NCBI RefSeq assembly: GCF_034387475.1
Contig: NZ_JAXCIL010000002.1
Span: forward strand, 992,001-1,056,000
Length of the DNA stretch: 64,000 bases
From: Pseudomonas sp. Teo4
Lineage (GTDB): Bacteria; Pseudomonadota; Gammaproteobacteria; Pseudomonadales; Pseudomonadaceae
Direction of reading: 5' to 3'
Shown: positions 17,823 through 27,857 of the stretch, one piece after another
How positions within the stretch are numbered: position 1 is the first letter of the stretch
Layout of the letters: each line of letters begins with the position of its first letter
The notes under the pieces: generated by a model
The model's input: the letters and a program-made list of their open reading frames with translations, nothing else
What the model was told of the DNA's origin: nothing
Database searches by the model: none
Translations under genes and position numbers: made by a program

Positions 17823-18056
17823 CTAGCGGTCGTTCTTCTGGTAGATGATTTTCTTGGTCCCGCCATCGCAGGTGCCCACGACCATGTTCTGGTCCTTGAC
17901 CTCACTGTTAGGCACGATTTCCAAGGTGTAGGACATAACGCCTCGCGCCTGGATCTTCGCTTCGATCTCGGCCTTGAGTTCCTCGCACGGTTTGACCGCC
18001 GCCAGTGTGGATGTGGCAACCAGAGAAGCCAGCACGGCGATTGCTAAGCGAATCAT
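17823..18056 (-). CDS. DUF1161 small secreted protein, copy 1
   Basis: This 77-residue protein has a signal peptide (cleavage near residue 19) and a short mature part starting VKPCEELKAEIEAKI. Two cysteines, in KPCEEL and GTCDGG, could form a disulfide bond. It is a DUF1161 protein of unknown function. A close homologue lies at 19802-20023. Confidence 0.85.
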   Translation of the reverse strand: MIRLAIAVLASLVATSTLAAVKPCEELKAEIEAKIQARGVMSYTLEIVPNSEVKDQNMVVGTCDGGTKKIIYQKNDR

Positions 18057-18129
18057 GGAACAGCTCCTGATAGGGCAGTCTTGCTGCCAACGCTGTTTAG
18101 ACTATCGCAAACCGCCGCTGTTGCGCCGC

Positions 18130-18555
18130 TTAGCCCACCAGCAAGGCGTCCAGGCTGATGTGCGCGTTGAGCACCTTCGACACCGGGCAACCCGCCTTGG
18201 CCATGTTGGCGATATCCAGAAATTGTGCCTCGCTGGCCCCAGGCACCTTGGCCCTCAGGATCAGGTGCACCGCAGTGATGGCAAAGCCATCGGGTTGTTT
18301 GTCCAGGGTGACTTCAGCAATGGTATCGATGCGCTCAGCGGTAAGGCCTGCCTCGCCCAGCAGCATGGACAGGGCCATCGAAAAACAGCCGGCGTGGGCT
18401 GCGCCAATCAACTCTTCGGGGTTGGTGCCGGGCGAGCCTTCAAATCGGGTATTGAAACCGTAAGGGTTCTGCTTGAGAGCCCCACTTTCCGTGGACAGAA
18501 AGCCCTTGCCATCTTTCAAGCCACCTTGCCAGATTGCCGATGCCGTCTTCTTCAT
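18130..18555 (-). CDS. osmC: OsmC-type peroxiredoxin
   Basis: This 141-residue protein matches OsmC, a thiol peroxidase that reduces organic hydroperoxides. The paired catalytic cysteines lie in HAGCFSMALS and KAGCPVSKVL. The N-terminus MKKTASAIWQGGLKDGKG is typical of OsmC rather than Ohr. In relatives it is induced by osmotic and stationary-phase stress. Confidence 0.93.
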   Translation of the reverse strand: MKKTASAIWQGGLKDGKGFLSTESGALKQNPYGFNTRFEGSPGTNPEELIGAAHAGCFSMALSMLLGEAGLTAERIDTIAEVTLDKQPDGFAITAVHLILRAKVPGASEAQFLDIANMAKAGCPVSKVLNAHISLDALLVG

Positions 18556-18709
18556 GATGCCTCCTGAACGCAGGGTTAGGTACTTATGGGTTCAGAGGTC
18601 ACCGCCTCACAGCAAGTTCAGACTAATCGGCCAGCGCATGTTGAAACCGTCGAATGTGCCCATACAGAGTTGAAATGGCCTCTGGCCAACCACTCTTACG
18701 GAGGCACCG

Positions 18710-19714
18710 ATGACGAAGCTGCGTGACCTGAAAATTTCCACCCTCGACCTGGTGCCAGTCCGCGCCGACGGCGGCCCGGCGCAGTCGCTGCGCAACTCAC
18801 TGGACCTGGCGCAACACGTCGAGCGCTTCGGCTACAACCGCTTCTGGGTCGCCGAACACCACAATATGGACGGCATCGCCAGTTCGGCCACCTCAGTGCT
18901 GATCGGCTATCTGGCCGGTGGCACATCGACCATCCGTGTCGGCTCCGGCGGCATCATGCTGCCCAACCATGCGCCACTGGTGATCGCCGAGCAGTTCGGC
19001 ACCTTGGCCAGCCTCTATCCGGGCCGCATCGATCTGGGCCTGGGACGCGCGCCGGGTTCCGACCAGATGACCGCCAGGGCCCTGCGCCGTGAACGCTCCG
19101 GCAGTGCCGACGACTTCCCCGACGATGTCGAAGAGTTGTCACGCTACCTCGGGCCACGCACACCTGATCAAAAAGTGATCGCCGTGCCCGGCCACGACAC
19201 CGATGTGCCGCTCTGGCTGCTCGGTTCCAGCCTTTTCAGTGCCCAGCTGGCAGGCATGCGCGGGCTGCCCTATGCCTTCGCATCACACTTCGCGCCGCGC
19301 TACATGCACGAGGCCATCCGTATCTACCGCGACCACTTCAAGCCATCTACGGTGCTGGACAAGCCTTATGTGATGCTCGGGGTGCCGATGGTAGTGGCAG
19401 AAACCGACGAAAAGGCCGAGTACCTGGCTACGTCGGTCTACCAACGCATTCTCGCCCTGATTCGCGGCCAAAGCCTGATGCAACGGGCACCGGTGCCGAC
19501 CATGGACGGGCTGTGGCTGCCCCATGAGCGGGACGCGGTGGGCAGTTTCCTGGGCTTGGCGATGATCGGCAGCCCGCAGAAGGTGCGGGCCAAAGTGGAA
19601 GTGCTGCTGGAGCAGACTGGCGCGGATGAGCTGATCTTTACCTGCGATCTGTATGAGCATGCAGACCGGGTTCGGTCGTATGAATTGCTGGCGCAGGCCT
19701 TGAAGGGCGAGTAG
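18710..19714 (+). CDS. Luciferase-like (LLM class) flavin-dependent oxidoreductase
   Basis: This 334-residue TIM-barrel protein belongs to the bacterial luciferase-like group, closest by eye to YhbW. Signatures are [32 protein letters not shown] and [13 protein letters not shown]. It should use reduced FMN and oxygen, but the substrate is unknown. The start has a strong CGGAGG site. It stands alone, followed by a REP element. Confidence 0.88.
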   Translation: MTKLRDLKISTLDLVPVRADGGPAQSLRNSLDLAQHVERFGYNRFWVAEHHNMDGIASSATSVLIGYLAGGTSTIRVGSGGIMLPNHAPLVIAEQFGTLASLYPGRIDLGLGRAPGSDQMTARALRRERSGSADDFPDDVEELSRYLGPRTPDQKVIAVPGHDTDVPLWLLGSSLFSAQLAGMRGLPYAFASHFAPRYMHEAIRIYRDHFKPSTVLDKPYVMLGVPMVVAETDEKAEYLATSVYQRILALIRGQSLMQRAPVPTMDGLWLPHERDAVGSFLGLAMIGSPQKVRAKVEVLLEQTGADELIFTCDLYEHADRVRSYELLAQALKGE

Positions 19715-19764
19715 CGTCCAATCGCAGGCAAGCCGGATCCTACAGGGTTACAGCCTTTGCTGTA

Positions 19765-19797
19765 CCTGTGGGAGCGGGTTCACCCGCGAATGGGCCA
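19765..19797. repeat. Single REP element
   Basis: CCTGTGGGAGCGGGTTCACC followed by CGCGAATGGGCC is one unit of the REP family seen elsewhere here. It lies between convergent genes. Confidence 0.7.
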
Positions 19798-19801
19798 CCA
19801 C

Positions 19802-20023
19802 TCACCCGCGTCGGTAAACGATTTCTTTGTTGCCGCCTTCACATGTCCCGACCACCTTACCCGCCGGATCACCTTTGTTGACGATCTCCAGCGTGTAGCC
19901 CTTCACCCCTTTGGCATCCAGCTTGGCAGCAATCTCCGCCTTGAGTTCCTCGCACGGCTTCCCGGCCGCCATCGCACCACTCGCCAGCGCCAGCAGACCA
20001 GCTGCAAGAATCAGTTTCTTCAT
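19802..20023 (-). CDS. DUF1161 small secreted protein, copy 2
   Basis: This 73-residue homologue of the protein at 17823-18056 has the signal peptide MKKLILAAGLLALASGAMAA and then GKPCEELKAEIAAKL. Both cysteines are conserved. The start at 20023 was chosen because AAGGA sits nine bases upstream; an in-frame ATG three codons earlier directly abuts that site. Function unknown. Confidence 0.85.
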   Translation of the reverse strand: MKKLILAAGLLALASGAMAAGKPCEELKAEIAAKLDAKGVKGYTLEIVNKGDPAGKVVGTCEGGNKEIVYRRG

Positions 20024-20129
20024 CGACTGCATTCCTTGTTTCAGATGAGAAAAGACCAGAAGGGCGCCGCCCAGGCACCCTCCAGAGTTATAACGCCATG
20101 ACACCGGGAATTTCCATCCCGATCATGTT

Positions 20130-20345
20130 TCAGCTATTGGCGATACGGAAGCCCACCTTGAGCGTGACCTGGAAGTGGGCAGCCTTGTTGTCGCGGATGT
20201 GGCCCCGGGTGTCGACCACTTCGAACCATTCCAGGTGTTTGATGCTCTTGCTAGCTTCGGCCAGGGCATTGTTGATCGCCTCTTCGATGCTATTGGGTGA
20301 CGACCCCACCAGCTCGATCTTCTTGTAGGTGTGATGATCGGACAT
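20130..20345 (-). CDS. Dodecin flavin-binding protein
   Basis: This 71-residue protein matches dodecin, a dodecameric flavin storage and buffering protein. The N-terminus [19 protein letters not shown] and [11 protein letters not shown], with the flavin-stacking Trp, are diagnostic. It has a strong AAGGAGA site. Confidence 0.93.
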   Translation of the reverse strand: MSDHHTYKKIELVGSSPNSIEEAINNALAEASKSIKHLEWFEVVDTRGHIRDNKAAHFQVTLKVGFRIANS

Positions 20346-20495
20346 GAGCGCTCTCCTTGAATGACGGTGAGATTCAGCCTAGCAGTGCGGGCCTGGTTTA
20401 CCTGCGAACTGCAACCATGGCCAATAATTCGATCGCACTTTTGCCTGGTGGCGCAGTCGCAATCTGTACAGTCCACACTGCAAAGGAGAGTCAAC

Positions 20496-20819
20496 ATGCA
20501 CCGCAACTCGCTGCGCAAAGCATCCCTGGAAAGCATGGAAGCGGAGATCGAAAGCCTTCTGAAAACCCTGGAAAACCTCAAGCACGATGCATCCGAGGAG
20601 TCCCAGAAGTCGGTGAAGGCCATCCGCAGCAACGCCGAAAGCGCGCTGAAGCATTCGCGAAGCCTGCTGAGCGATGCCTATGAGGAAGTGAAGACCCGTA
20701 CCCGCCAGACCGGAATCGCCACCCGTGACTACGCGCAGCAGCATCCGTGGACGACCACTGGCGTAGCGGTGGGAGCACTCGGTCTGCTGGCCGCTTACCT
20801 GTTGTCCCGTCGCAACTAA
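20496..20819 (+). CDS. DUF883 family (ElaB/YqjD-like) inner membrane protein
   Basis: This 107-residue protein has a long amphipathic helix (about 10-80) and one C-terminal membrane helix ([16 protein letters not shown]). Relatives in E. coli bind ribosomes at the membrane in stationary phase; a similar role here is inference. The start has AAAGGAGAG upstream. Its stop overlaps the convergent trpI stop by four bases. Confidence 0.88.
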   Translation: MHRNSLRKASLESMEAEIESLLKTLENLKHDASEESQKSVKAIRSNAESALKHSRSLLSDAYEEVKTRTRQTGIATRDYAQQHPWTTTGVAVGALGLLAAYLLSRRN

Positions 20820-21712
20820 CCCGCCTGCCGCTGCAGTTCACGACGCAGCCACTGCGCCAGTTGCTCGGCGCGCCCATCCGCGGCGCGCCGAGGCACCCAA
20901 AGCGCCAGTGCTGCGGGGGTTGGCGAAAAGCCCCAGGGCGCACTCAGACGCCCGGCGCGCAGGTCATCAGCCACCAGTGGTTGCGGTGCAATCGCTACAC
21001 CCAAGCCCGCAACGGCCGCCTCCAGCAAGTAATACAAGTGCTCGAACGCCTGCCCGTATTTCAATGCGCCAGGGGCCAGTCCCTGCTGCTCGACCCAGGT
21101 TGGCCAGGCTTGCGGCCGTGATGTGGTATGCAGCAGCGCTTCCTCCAGCAAGGCCTTGGCTGGTGCGGCGCGCAAGCGCTCGTAGCCGCTGAAGTGCGGG
21201 CTCAGCACTGGCCCGATGCGTTCCTCGGCCAGCACATGTACCTGCATATCTGCTGGCCACGGCGGCTCGGCATACACCAGCAAGGCATCCAGCCCTGGCC
21301 GCCGTGGGTCCAGGTCGCCTTCACCGGCAGACAAGTGCAGACGCAGTTCCGGCAAATCCGCCTTGAGCCGCCCAAGCCTCGGGATGAACCAGCGCGCCAG
21401 CAGGCTGCCTGAACAACCCAGGACGAACGGCGCTTCGCCGACATCTCGACTCAGCTCGGCGCACACGCCGCGCAAGCGGTCGAAGGCATCAAAGCTGGCG
21501 TCACGCAGGCGCACGCCGGCATCTGTGAGTTTGATGCCACGCCCGTCCTTGACGAACAGGGCCACGCCCAAGTGCTCTTCAAGCACCTTGATCTGCCGAC
21601 TGACGGCACCATGGGTCACATGCAGCACTTCGGCCGCTTGGCTGACACTATTGAGCCTGGCGGCAGCCTCGAAGGCCCGCAGGGCATTGAGGGGAGGGAG
21701 ATCCTGAGCCAT
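20816..21712 (-). CDS. trpI: LysR-type activator of trpBA
   Basis: This 298-residue LysR regulator has a winged HTH at about 8-65 ([20 protein letters not shown]) and a C-terminal effector domain. In pseudomonads TrpI activates trpBA in response to indoleglycerol phosphate. The divergent position next to trpB is the classic arrangement and supports the assignment. Confidence 0.94.
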   Translation of the reverse strand: MAQDLPPLNALRAFEAAARLNSVSQAAEVLHVTHGAVSRQIKVLEEHLGVALFVKDGRGIKLTDAGVRLRDASFDAFDRLRGVCAELSRDVGEAPFVLGCSGSLLARWFIPRLGRLKADLPELRLHLSAGEGDLDPRRPGLDALLVYAEPPWPADMQVHVLAEERIGPVLSPHFSGYERLRAAPAKALLEEALLHTTSRPQAWPTWVEQQGLAPGALKYGQAFEHLYYLLEAAVAGLGVAIAPQPLVADDLRAGRLSAPWGFSPTPAALALWVPRRAADGRAEQLAQWLRRELQRQAG

Positions 21713-21821
21713 TTACGTGTGAGATTTTCTGACAGGTTTAAGCAATCTTATCGGTTTTCAGCCGGGCTTGTCGTGGTTAGAGTAAAGCCCATACCCCTTT
21801 GATCACGCCTTGGAGCGCACC
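21713..21821. promoter_or_regulatory. trpI/trpB divergent control region
   Basis: These 109 bases should hold both promoters and the TrpI operator. The small inverted repeat TAAGcaatCTTA at 21739-21750, about 70 bases before trpB, is a candidate half of the operator. Boundaries of the TrpI sites cannot be fixed by eye. Confidence 0.5.
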
Positions 21822-23039
21822 ATGACCCAGACCCAATACCGCGCCGGCCCCGATGCCAACGGCCTGTTCGGCTCGTTCGGCGGCCGCTACGTGGCCGAAA
21901 CCCTCATGCCCCTGGTGCTGGACCTGGCTCGCGAATACGAAGCCGCCAAGGCCGACCCCAAGTTCCTCGAAGAGCTGGCCTACTTCCAGCGCGATTACAT
22001 CGGCCGCCCGAACCCGCTGTACTTCGCCGAGCGCCTGACCGAACACTGCGGCGGTGCGAAGATTTTCTTCAAGCGTGAAGAACTCAACCACACCGGCGCG
22101 CACAAGGTGAACAACTGCATCGGCCAGGTGCTGCTGGCCAAGCGCATGGGCAAGAAACGCCTGATCGCCGAAACCGGCGCCGGCATGCACGGCGTGGCCA
22201 CTGCCACCGTCGCCGCACGCTTCGGTCTGCCTTGTGTGATCTACATGGGTGCCACCGACATCGAGCGTCAGCAGGCCAACGTGTTCCGCATGAAGCTGCT
22301 GGGCGCCGAGATTGTCCCGGTCACCGCCGGCACCGGCACCCTGAAAGACGCCATGAACGAAGCCCTGCGCGACTGGGTCACCAACGTCGAAGACACCTTC
22401 TACCTGATCGGCACCGTGGCCGGCCCGCACCCATACCCGGCCATGGTCCGCGACTTCCAGTCGATCATCGGCAAGGAAACCCGCGCCCAGCTGCAAGAGA
22501 AGGAAGGTCGCCTGCCCGACAGCCTGATCGCCTGCGTCGGTGGTGGTTCCAACGCCATGGGCCTGTTCCACGACTTCCTCGATGACACCAGCGTGCAGAT
22601 CATCGGCGTCGAGGCCGGTGGCCATGGCGTGGACACCGACAAGCATGCCGCCAGCCTCAACGGCGGCGTTCCGGGCGTGCTGCACGGCAACCGCACCTAC
22701 CTGCTGCAGGACGACGACGGCCAGATCACCGACGCCCACTCGATTTCCGCAGGCCTCGACTACCCAGGCATCGGCCCGGAGCACGCCTACCTGCACGAAG
22801 TGAAGCGCGTGGAGTACGTCAGCATCACCGACGACGAAGCCCTCGACGCCTTCCACGCAACCTGCCGCCTCGAAGGCATCATCCCGGCCCTGGAAAGCTC
22901 CCACGCCCTGGCTGAAGCCATCAAGCGTGCGCCGACCCTGCCCAAGGACCACCTGATGGTCATCTGCCTGTCAGGCCGTGGTGACAAAGACATGCAAACC
23001 GTGATGAATCACATGGCCGCCCAGGAGAAACAGGCATGA
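21822..23039 (+). CDS. trpB: Tryptophan synthase beta subunit
   Basis: This 405-residue PLP enzyme condenses indole with serine to form tryptophan. The PLP lysine is in [13 protein letters not shown], and the phosphate-binding GGGSNAMG is present. The start is the ATG with TTGGAG upstream. The stop overlaps trpA as ATGA, as expected for two subunits made together. Confidence 0.98.
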   Translation: MTQTQYRAGPDANGLFGSFGGRYVAETLMPLVLDLAREYEAAKADPKFLEELAYFQRDYIGRPNPLYFAERLTEHCGGAKIFFKREELNHTGAHKVNNCIGQVLLAKRMGKKRLIAETGAGMHGVATATVAARFGLPCVIYMGATDIERQQANVFRMKLLGAEIVPVTAGTGTLKDAMNEALRDWVTNVEDTFYLIGTVAGPHPYPAMVRDFQSIIGKETRAQLQEKEGRLPDSLIACVGGGSNAMGLFHDFLDDTSVQIIGVEAGGHGVDTDKHAASLNGGVPGVLHGNRTYLLQDDDGQITDAHSISAGLDYPGIGPEHAYLHEVKRVEYVSITDDEALDAFHATCRLEGIIPALESSHALAEAIKRAPTLPKDHLMVICLSGRGDKDMQTVMNHMAAQEKQA

Positions 23040-23845
23040 GCCGTCTTGAACAACGCTTCGCCGAACTGAAGGCCGAAGGCCGCTCGGCGCTGGTCACCTT
23101 CGTTACCGCTGGCGACCCAGGCTACGACGCCTCGCTGCAGATTCTGAAAGGTCTGCCCGAAGCCGGTGCAGACGTGATCGAGCTGGGCATGCCGTTCACC
23201 GACCCGATGGCCGACGGCGTCGCCATTCAGTTGGCCACCCTGCGCGCCCTGGAGGCAGGCCAAACCTTGGCCAAAACCCTGCAGATGGTCCGCGAGTTCC
23301 GCGTTGGCAACCAGACCACGCCGATCGTGTTGATGGGCTACTACAACCCGATCCACCGCTTTGGCGTGGAAAAGTTCGTCGCCGAAGCGAAAGAGGCGGG
23401 TGTCGATGGCCTGATCATCGTCGACCTGCCACCAGAGCACGACGCGGAGCTGGCCACCCCGGCCCAGACCGCAGGCATCGACTTCATCCGCCTGACCACC
23501 CCGACCACCGACGATGCGCGCCTGCCGCGCGTACTGGAGCGCAGCTCCGGCTTCGTCTACTACGTCTCCGTAGCGGGTGTGACCGGTGCCGGTTCGGCGA
23601 CTACCGAACATGTGACCGAAGCCATTGCCCGCCTGCGCCGGCATACCGACCTGCCGATCAGCGTTGGTTTCGGTATTCGGACTCCAGAGCAGGCTGCAGC
23701 TATCGCCCGCCTGGCCGATGGCGTGGTGGTGGGTTCGGCGTTGGTCGACAAGATCGCCAAGGCCGAAACTGCCGATCAGGCCGTGAAGGATGTGCTGAGC
23801 CTGTGCTCGGCACTGGCTGAAGGTGTGCGCGGCGCTCGCCGCTGA
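23036..23845 (+). CDS. trpA: Tryptophan synthase alpha subunit
   Basis: This 269-residue TIM barrel cleaves indole-3-glycerol phosphate. The catalytic glutamate lies in [15 protein letters not shown], and the loop-6 region [12 protein letters not shown] and phosphate-binding [10 protein letters not shown] are present. It is coupled to trpB by four overlapping bases. Confidence 0.98.
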   Translation: MSRLEQRFAELKAEGRSALVTFVTAGDPGYDASLQILKGLPEAGADVIELGMPFTDPMADGVAIQLATLRALEAGQTLAKTLQMVREFRVGNQTTPIVLMGYYNPIHRFGVEKFVAEAKEAGVDGLIIVDLPPEHDAELATPAQTAGIDFIRLTTPTTDDARLPRVLERSSGFVYYVSVAGVTGAGSATTEHVTEAIARLRRHTDLPISVGFGIRTPEQAAAIARLADGVVVGSALVDKIAKAETADQAVKDVLSLCSALAEGVRGARR

Positions 23846-23858
23846 TCCGCGTCGCTTT

Positions 23859-23924
23859 CATCGCCGGCAAGCCGGCTCCCACAGGGTTCAATCTGTACCT
23901 GTGGGAGCCGGCTTGCCGGCGATG
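23859..23924. repeat. Paired REP palindrome
   Basis: Arms 23859-23885 and 23898-23924 are inverted copies of CATCGCCGGCAAGCCGGCTC plus CCACAGG, separated by 12 bases. It lies between the convergent trpA and DOPA-dioxygenase-like genes and is a likely mRNA end. Confidence 0.85.
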
Positions 23925-23936
23925 AGGCCTGCAAAC

Positions 23937-24269
23937 CTACCCCCCGAAAATCGAAAGATCCAGCGGCCGCACAGCCCCCATCCAGATCGCATGATCCCGG
24001 TGGTCCGCCAGCTCATCACCGGTTTCCGGGTGTAGAAACACCACCAATCCCTTCCGATACAGCGCCAACCAAGGCAATACCACCCCGACCACCTCCGGCC
24101 CGAACGCCAGCTGGCAGCTCCAGTCCGGGTGCGGCCCGACCGGCTTCTGGTGCATGCGCCCCATGGTCACGGGAAACAGCCGCGCCGCCTCCTCACACAA
24201 CTCGCGAGCTTGGTCCATGGTGGACGCGTCGTAATAGACATGGGCGTGATAGCCCTTGATTCTCTGCAC
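23937..24269 (-). CDS. DOPA 4,5-dioxygenase family protein
   Basis: This 110-residue protein matches the small DOPA-dioxygenase-like family, with IKGYHAHVYYDA, GRMHQKPVGPHPDWS and VVFLHPETGDELADHRDHAI. These histidine-rich motifs suggest a metal site, but the bacterial substrate is unknown. The GTG start at 24269 was chosen because AGGAG lies six bases upstream; the frame runs on for 50 codons into the neighbouring gene. It follows the LysR gene by 17 bases and may be co-transcribed with it. Confidence 0.85.
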   Translation of the reverse strand: MQRIKGYHAHVYYDASTMDQARELCEEAARLFPVTMGRMHQKPVGPHPDWSCQLAFGPEVVGVVLPWLALYRKGLVVFLHPETGDELADHRDHAIWMGAVRPLDLSIFGG

Positions 24270-24286
24270 GGTAACTCCTGAATGCA

Positions 24287-25192
24287 CTACGGCTTGCCCC
24301 TGCGCTCTTGCTCCAGCCAGTCGACAAACCGCTCGATCAACGCGCCACGCCGTTTGCGCGGCGGCAAAACCACATAATAGCCCCGACTCGACTTGAGGCT
24401 CTGCTCTAGCGGCCGACACAGCAAACCCTGTTCCACCAAGCCATCGACCAGGTGCCGCCAGCCAATGGCAACACCTTGCCCAGCAATCGCAGCCTGGATC
24501 AGCAACGTATAGTTATCGAAGCGCAACTGGCCAGAAGGGGGTGGGCTGTCCACTCCCAACCCTCGAAACACCCCCGCCCAATCAAACCAGCGGCTGGCTT
24601 GCTCGCCCCGCAAATGTAGCAAGGGCAATCGTTGCAAAGCCACGGCTGACAAGGGTTTGCCATGAATCAGCCGAGGGCTGCAGACCGGAAATACTTCTTC
24701 GTCGAACAGCCATCTGCTTTCGCCCTGGTGGAAGCGCCCATCGCCGAACAGCACCGCCACATCGATATCAGGCCGCAACATGCCCTGACTGCGCTCGCCG
24801 GTCACAAGGCTCACATCAACCTGTGGATTCGCCTCATGAAAGCGCTGCAACCTTGGCATCAGCCAGAACGCCGCAAAGGCGAAATCAGTGGCTACCTGCA
24901 GCACTTCGCGCTGACCGCGGCCACTGACCTGGGCAATGCCATCGTCCATGGCCTGCAAACCCTGATGAACCTGTTCGAACAGCAGCTGGCCCGCCTCGGT
25001 CAGTTCTATTCCCCGGTAGATCCGGTCGAACAACCGCGCGCCCAGCTGCGCCTCCAAGCGCTTGACCTGCTGGCTCACTGCCGGCTGGGTGGTGCCCAAC
25101 TCCGTCGCCGCAGCGGTAAACCCCCGCAGGCGGGCGGCGGCCTCGAACACACGCAGGGCATCGAGCGAGAACGCGGCAAGGTGCTCAAACAT
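24287..25192 (-). CDS. betR: LysR-type regulator of choline-sulfate use
   Basis: This 301-residue LysR regulator has an HTH at about 10-65 (AAATELGTTQPAVSQQVKRL). It is divergent from betC, the usual place of the choline-sulfate regulator in Pseudomonas and rhizobia. The inducer is probably choline sulfate or choline, by inference from position. The 109-base divergent gap should hold its operator and also contains a DnaA box at 25239-25247. Confidence 0.82.
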   Translation of the reverse strand: MFEHLAAFSLDALRVFEAAARLRGFTAAATELGTTQPAVSQQVKRLEAQLGARLFDRIYRGIELTEAGQLLFEQVHQGLQAMDDGIAQVSGRGQREVLQVATDFAFAAFWLMPRLQRFHEANPQVDVSLVTGERSQGMLRPDIDVAVLFGDGRFHQGESRWLFDEEVFPVCSPRLIHGKPLSAVALQRLPLLHLRGEQASRWFDWAGVFRGLGVDSPPPSGQLRFDNYTLLIQAAIAGQGVAIGWRHLVDGLVEQGLLCRPLEQSLKSSRGYYVVLPPRKRRGALIERFVDWLEQERRGKP

Positions 25193-25301
25193 AAGCTTGG
25201 CTAATCCCAGTCATTGCCCGCCATGGGCTTTACCCATGTTATCCACAGTCGCATCTTGGTAGGCAAGCGGTTCGCATAACCCTGAACGATGGAAGCCAAC
25301 C

Positions 25302-26819
25302 ATGAAGCGCCCGAATATCCTGTTCATAATGGCCGACCAGATGGCCGCGCCCCTGCTGCCGATCTACGCCCCCTCGCCAATCCAAATGCCCCACCTGAGC
25401 CGCCTGGCCGAGCAGGCCGTGGTATTCGACTCCGCCTACTGCAACAGCCCACTGTGCGCGCCGTCGCGCTTCACCCTGGTCAGCGGCCAGTTGCCCAGCC
25501 GAATCGGCGCCTATGACAACGCGGCCGACTTCCCCGCCGATGTTCCAACCTATGCCCACTACCTGCGCCGCCTCGGTTACCGCACGGCGTTGTCGGGCAA
25601 GATGCACTTCTGCGGCCCGGACCAATTGCATGGCTATGAAGAGCGCCTGACCAGTGACATCTACCCTGCCGATTATGGCTGGGCAGTGAACTGGGACGCT
25701 CCGGACGAGCGCCCGAGCTGGTACCACAACATGTCCTCGGTGCTGCAGGCTGGCCCTTGCGTACGCACCAACCAGTTGGATTTCGACGAGGAAGTGGTGT
25801 TCAAGGCGCGCCAATACCTCTACGACCATGTACGCGACAACGATGGTCGTCCGTTCTGTCTGACCGTGTCCATGACCCACCCCCACGACCCGTACACCAT
25901 CCCCAAGAGTTATTGGGATCGCTACGAGGGTGTGGATATCCCCATGCCACGCGCCGAATTCGCCCAGCACGAGCAGGACCCACACTCGCAACGGCTGCTA
26001 AAGGTCTACGACCTGTGGGACAAGCCGCTGCCTGTGGACAAGATTCGCGACGCACGCCGCGCCTATTTCGGCGCCTGCAGCTATATAGACGACAACATCG
26101 GTCAACTCCTGCAAACGCTCGAAGAATGTGACCTGGCAGATGACACGCTCATCGTGTTCTCCGGCGACCACGGCGACATGCTTGGCGAACGGGGGCTCTG
26201 GTACAAGATGCACTGGTTCGAGATGTCGGCACGGGTGCCGCTGCTGATCCATGCGCCCAAGCGCTTCGCCGCGGCCCGGGTAAGCGCTTCGGTCTCTACC
26301 TGCGACCTGCTGCCGACGTTGGTTGAACTGGCCGGAGGCGCTGTGGATAAAAGCCTGCACCTGGATGGCCGTTCGCTGCTAGGCCACCTGCAAGGGCAGG
26401 GTGGCCATGACGAGGTAATCGGTGAATACATGGCCGAAGGCACGGTCGGCCCGCTGATGATGATCCGCCGTGGCGCGTACAAGTTCGTGTACAGCGAAGA
26501 CGACCCATGCCTACTCTACGACCTGAGCCGCGACCCGCACGAGCGGGAGAACCTCACCGGCAGCCCGGACCATCAGGCGCTGCTGCAGGCATTTGTCGAT
26601 GAAGCCCGCCAACGCTGGGATATCCCCAGCCTGCGCCAGCAAGTGCTGGCCAGCCAGCGACGCCGCCGCCTGGTGGCCGAGGCCCTGGCCATCGGCACGC
26701 TGAAAAGCTGGGACCACCAACCGCTGGTGGACGCCAGCCAACAGTACATGCGCAACCATATCGATCTCGACGACCTCGAGCGCAAGGCACGTTACCCACA
26801 GCCCGCCCCCATGGATTGA
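25302..26819 (+). CDS. betC: Choline-sulfatase
   Basis: This 505-residue type I sulfatase has the sulfatase signature CAPSR at 52-56, whose Cys52 should be matured to formylglycine. Metal-binding residues sit in IMADQM and FSGDHGDMLGERGLW. It hydrolyses choline-O-sulfate to choline and sulfate. There is no signal peptide, so it acts in the cytoplasm. choX follows after 14 bases. Confidence 0.95.
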   Translation: MKRPNILFIMADQMAAPLLPIYAPSPIQMPHLSRLAEQAVVFDSAYCNSPLCAPSRFTLVSGQLPSRIGAYDNAADFPADVPTYAHYLRRLGYRTALSGKMHFCGPDQLHGYEERLTSDIYPADYGWAVNWDAPDERPSWYHNMSSVLQAGPCVRTNQLDFDEEVVFKARQYLYDHVRDNDGRPFCLTVSMTHPHDPYTIPKSYWDRYEGVDIPMPRAEFAQHEQDPHSQRLLKVYDLWDKPLPVDKIRDARRAYFGACSYIDDNIGQLLQTLEECDLADDTLIVFSGDHGDMLGERGLWYKMHWFEMSARVPLLIHAPKRFAAARVSASVSTCDLLPTLVELAGGAVDKSLHLDGRSLLGHLQGQGGHDEVIGEYMAEGTVGPLMMIRRGAYKFVYSEDDPCLLYDLSRDPHERENLTGSPDHQALLQAFVDEARQRWDIPSLRQQVLASQRRRRLVAEALAIGTLKSWDHQPLVDASQQYMRNHIDLDDLERKARYPQPAPMD

Positions 26820-26833
26820 GAAGAGAGGCCGCC

Positions 26834-27757
26834 ATGCAGAAGTTCTCCGCCGCCGTGTTCGCCCTGGCCCTGAGCCTGGGCACGGCGCACGCCGCCGACA
26901 GCGACACACAATGCAGCACCGTGAAAATGGCCGACCCCGGCTGGAGCGATATTGCCTCGACCAATGCCATCGCCCGACTGCTGTTGGAAAGCCTGGGCTA
27001 CCAGGTCAAGATCGACAGCCTGGCAGTACCGATCATCTATGGCGGACTCAAGGACGGACGCGTCGATGCCTTCCTCGGCAACTGGATGCCGGCGCAGCAG
27101 GGCTTCCATGACAAGTTCATCGCCAATGGCGATGTGCAGCAGTTGGCGCGCAACCTGGAGGGCACCGAGTTCACCCTGGCAGTGCCCGATTACGTGTGGA
27201 ATGCCGGCGTGAAAGACTTTGCCGACTTGCAGAAGCACGCCGACCAGTTCGACAAGAAGCTGTACGGAATCGGCTCGGGTGCACCGGCCAACTTGTCGCT
27301 GAAGCAGATCATCGACAAGAATGAATTCAACCTCGGCCAGTGGAAGCTGGTGGAATCCAGCGAGCAGGCGATGCTGGCTCAGGTCGACCGCGCAGTGAAG
27401 AAGCAGCAGTTCATCACCTTCCTCGGTTGGACACCGCACCCGATGAACGTGAAGCTGAAGATGCATTACCTGAGCGGCGGGGAGCAGTGGTTCGGCAGCA
27501 AGGGCGAGGTGTACACGCTGACCCGCAAGGGTTATCCACAAGCGTGCCCGAATGCGGCGAAGCTGCTTGGCAACCTGAAATTCACCTTGGACATGGAAAA
27601 CAGCATCATGGCCGAGGTTGTGGATAAGAAGCTCGGCTTCGATGAAGCGGCCAAGGCTTGGGTGAAGGCGAATCCGCAAGTGCTGGAAGGGTGGTTGGCC
27701 GGGGTGACCACCAAGGCCGATGGCAATGCCCTGGAGGCCGTCAAAGCCAAACTGTAA
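26834..27757 (+). CDS. choX: Choline ABC transporter substrate-binding protein
   Basis: This 307-residue periplasmic binding protein has a signal peptide ending near AHAA (residue 20-21). ADPGWSDIASTNAIA and WMPAQQGFHDKFI match the glycine betaine/choline-binding OpuAC type, where tryptophans cage the trimethylammonium group. No permease or ATPase gene is next to it, so it probably serves a transporter encoded elsewhere. Confidence 0.9.
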   Translation: MQKFSAAVFALALSLGTAHAADSDTQCSTVKMADPGWSDIASTNAIARLLLESLGYQVKIDSLAVPIIYGGLKDGRVDAFLGNWMPAQQGFHDKFIANGDVQQLARNLEGTEFTLAVPDYVWNAGVKDFADLQKHADQFDKKLYGIGSGAPANLSLKQIIDKNEFNLGQWKLVESSEQAMLAQVDRAVKKQQFITFLGWTPHPMNVKLKMHYLSGGEQWFGSKGEVYTLTRKGYPQACPNAAKLLGNLKFTLDMENSIMAEVVDKKLGFDEAAKAWVKANPQVLEGWLAGVTTKADGNALEAVKAKL

Positions 27758-27760
27758 GCC

Positions 27761-27821
27761 TGTACTGGCCTCATCGCCGCGGCTTGTCGTGGCGACAAAC
27801 CGCGGCGATGAGGCCAGTACA
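27761..27821. repeat. Long palindrome after choX
   Basis: TGTACTGGCCTCATCGCCGC followed by GGCTTGTCG is inverted almost perfectly in the second half (ending GGCCAGTACA). The stem of nearly 29 bp lies between choX and the SulP gene and likely limits read-through. Confidence 0.8.
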
Positions 27822-27857
27822 ATCAGCACAAGAGTGCCGGCCAAAGCGAGTTGCCAA

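Noticed and set aside
24270..24419. N-terminal extension of the DOPA-dioxygenase-like protein
   Set aside because: It overlaps the LysR gene on the same strand in another frame and lacks a ribosome site, whereas the GTG at 24269 has AGGAG.
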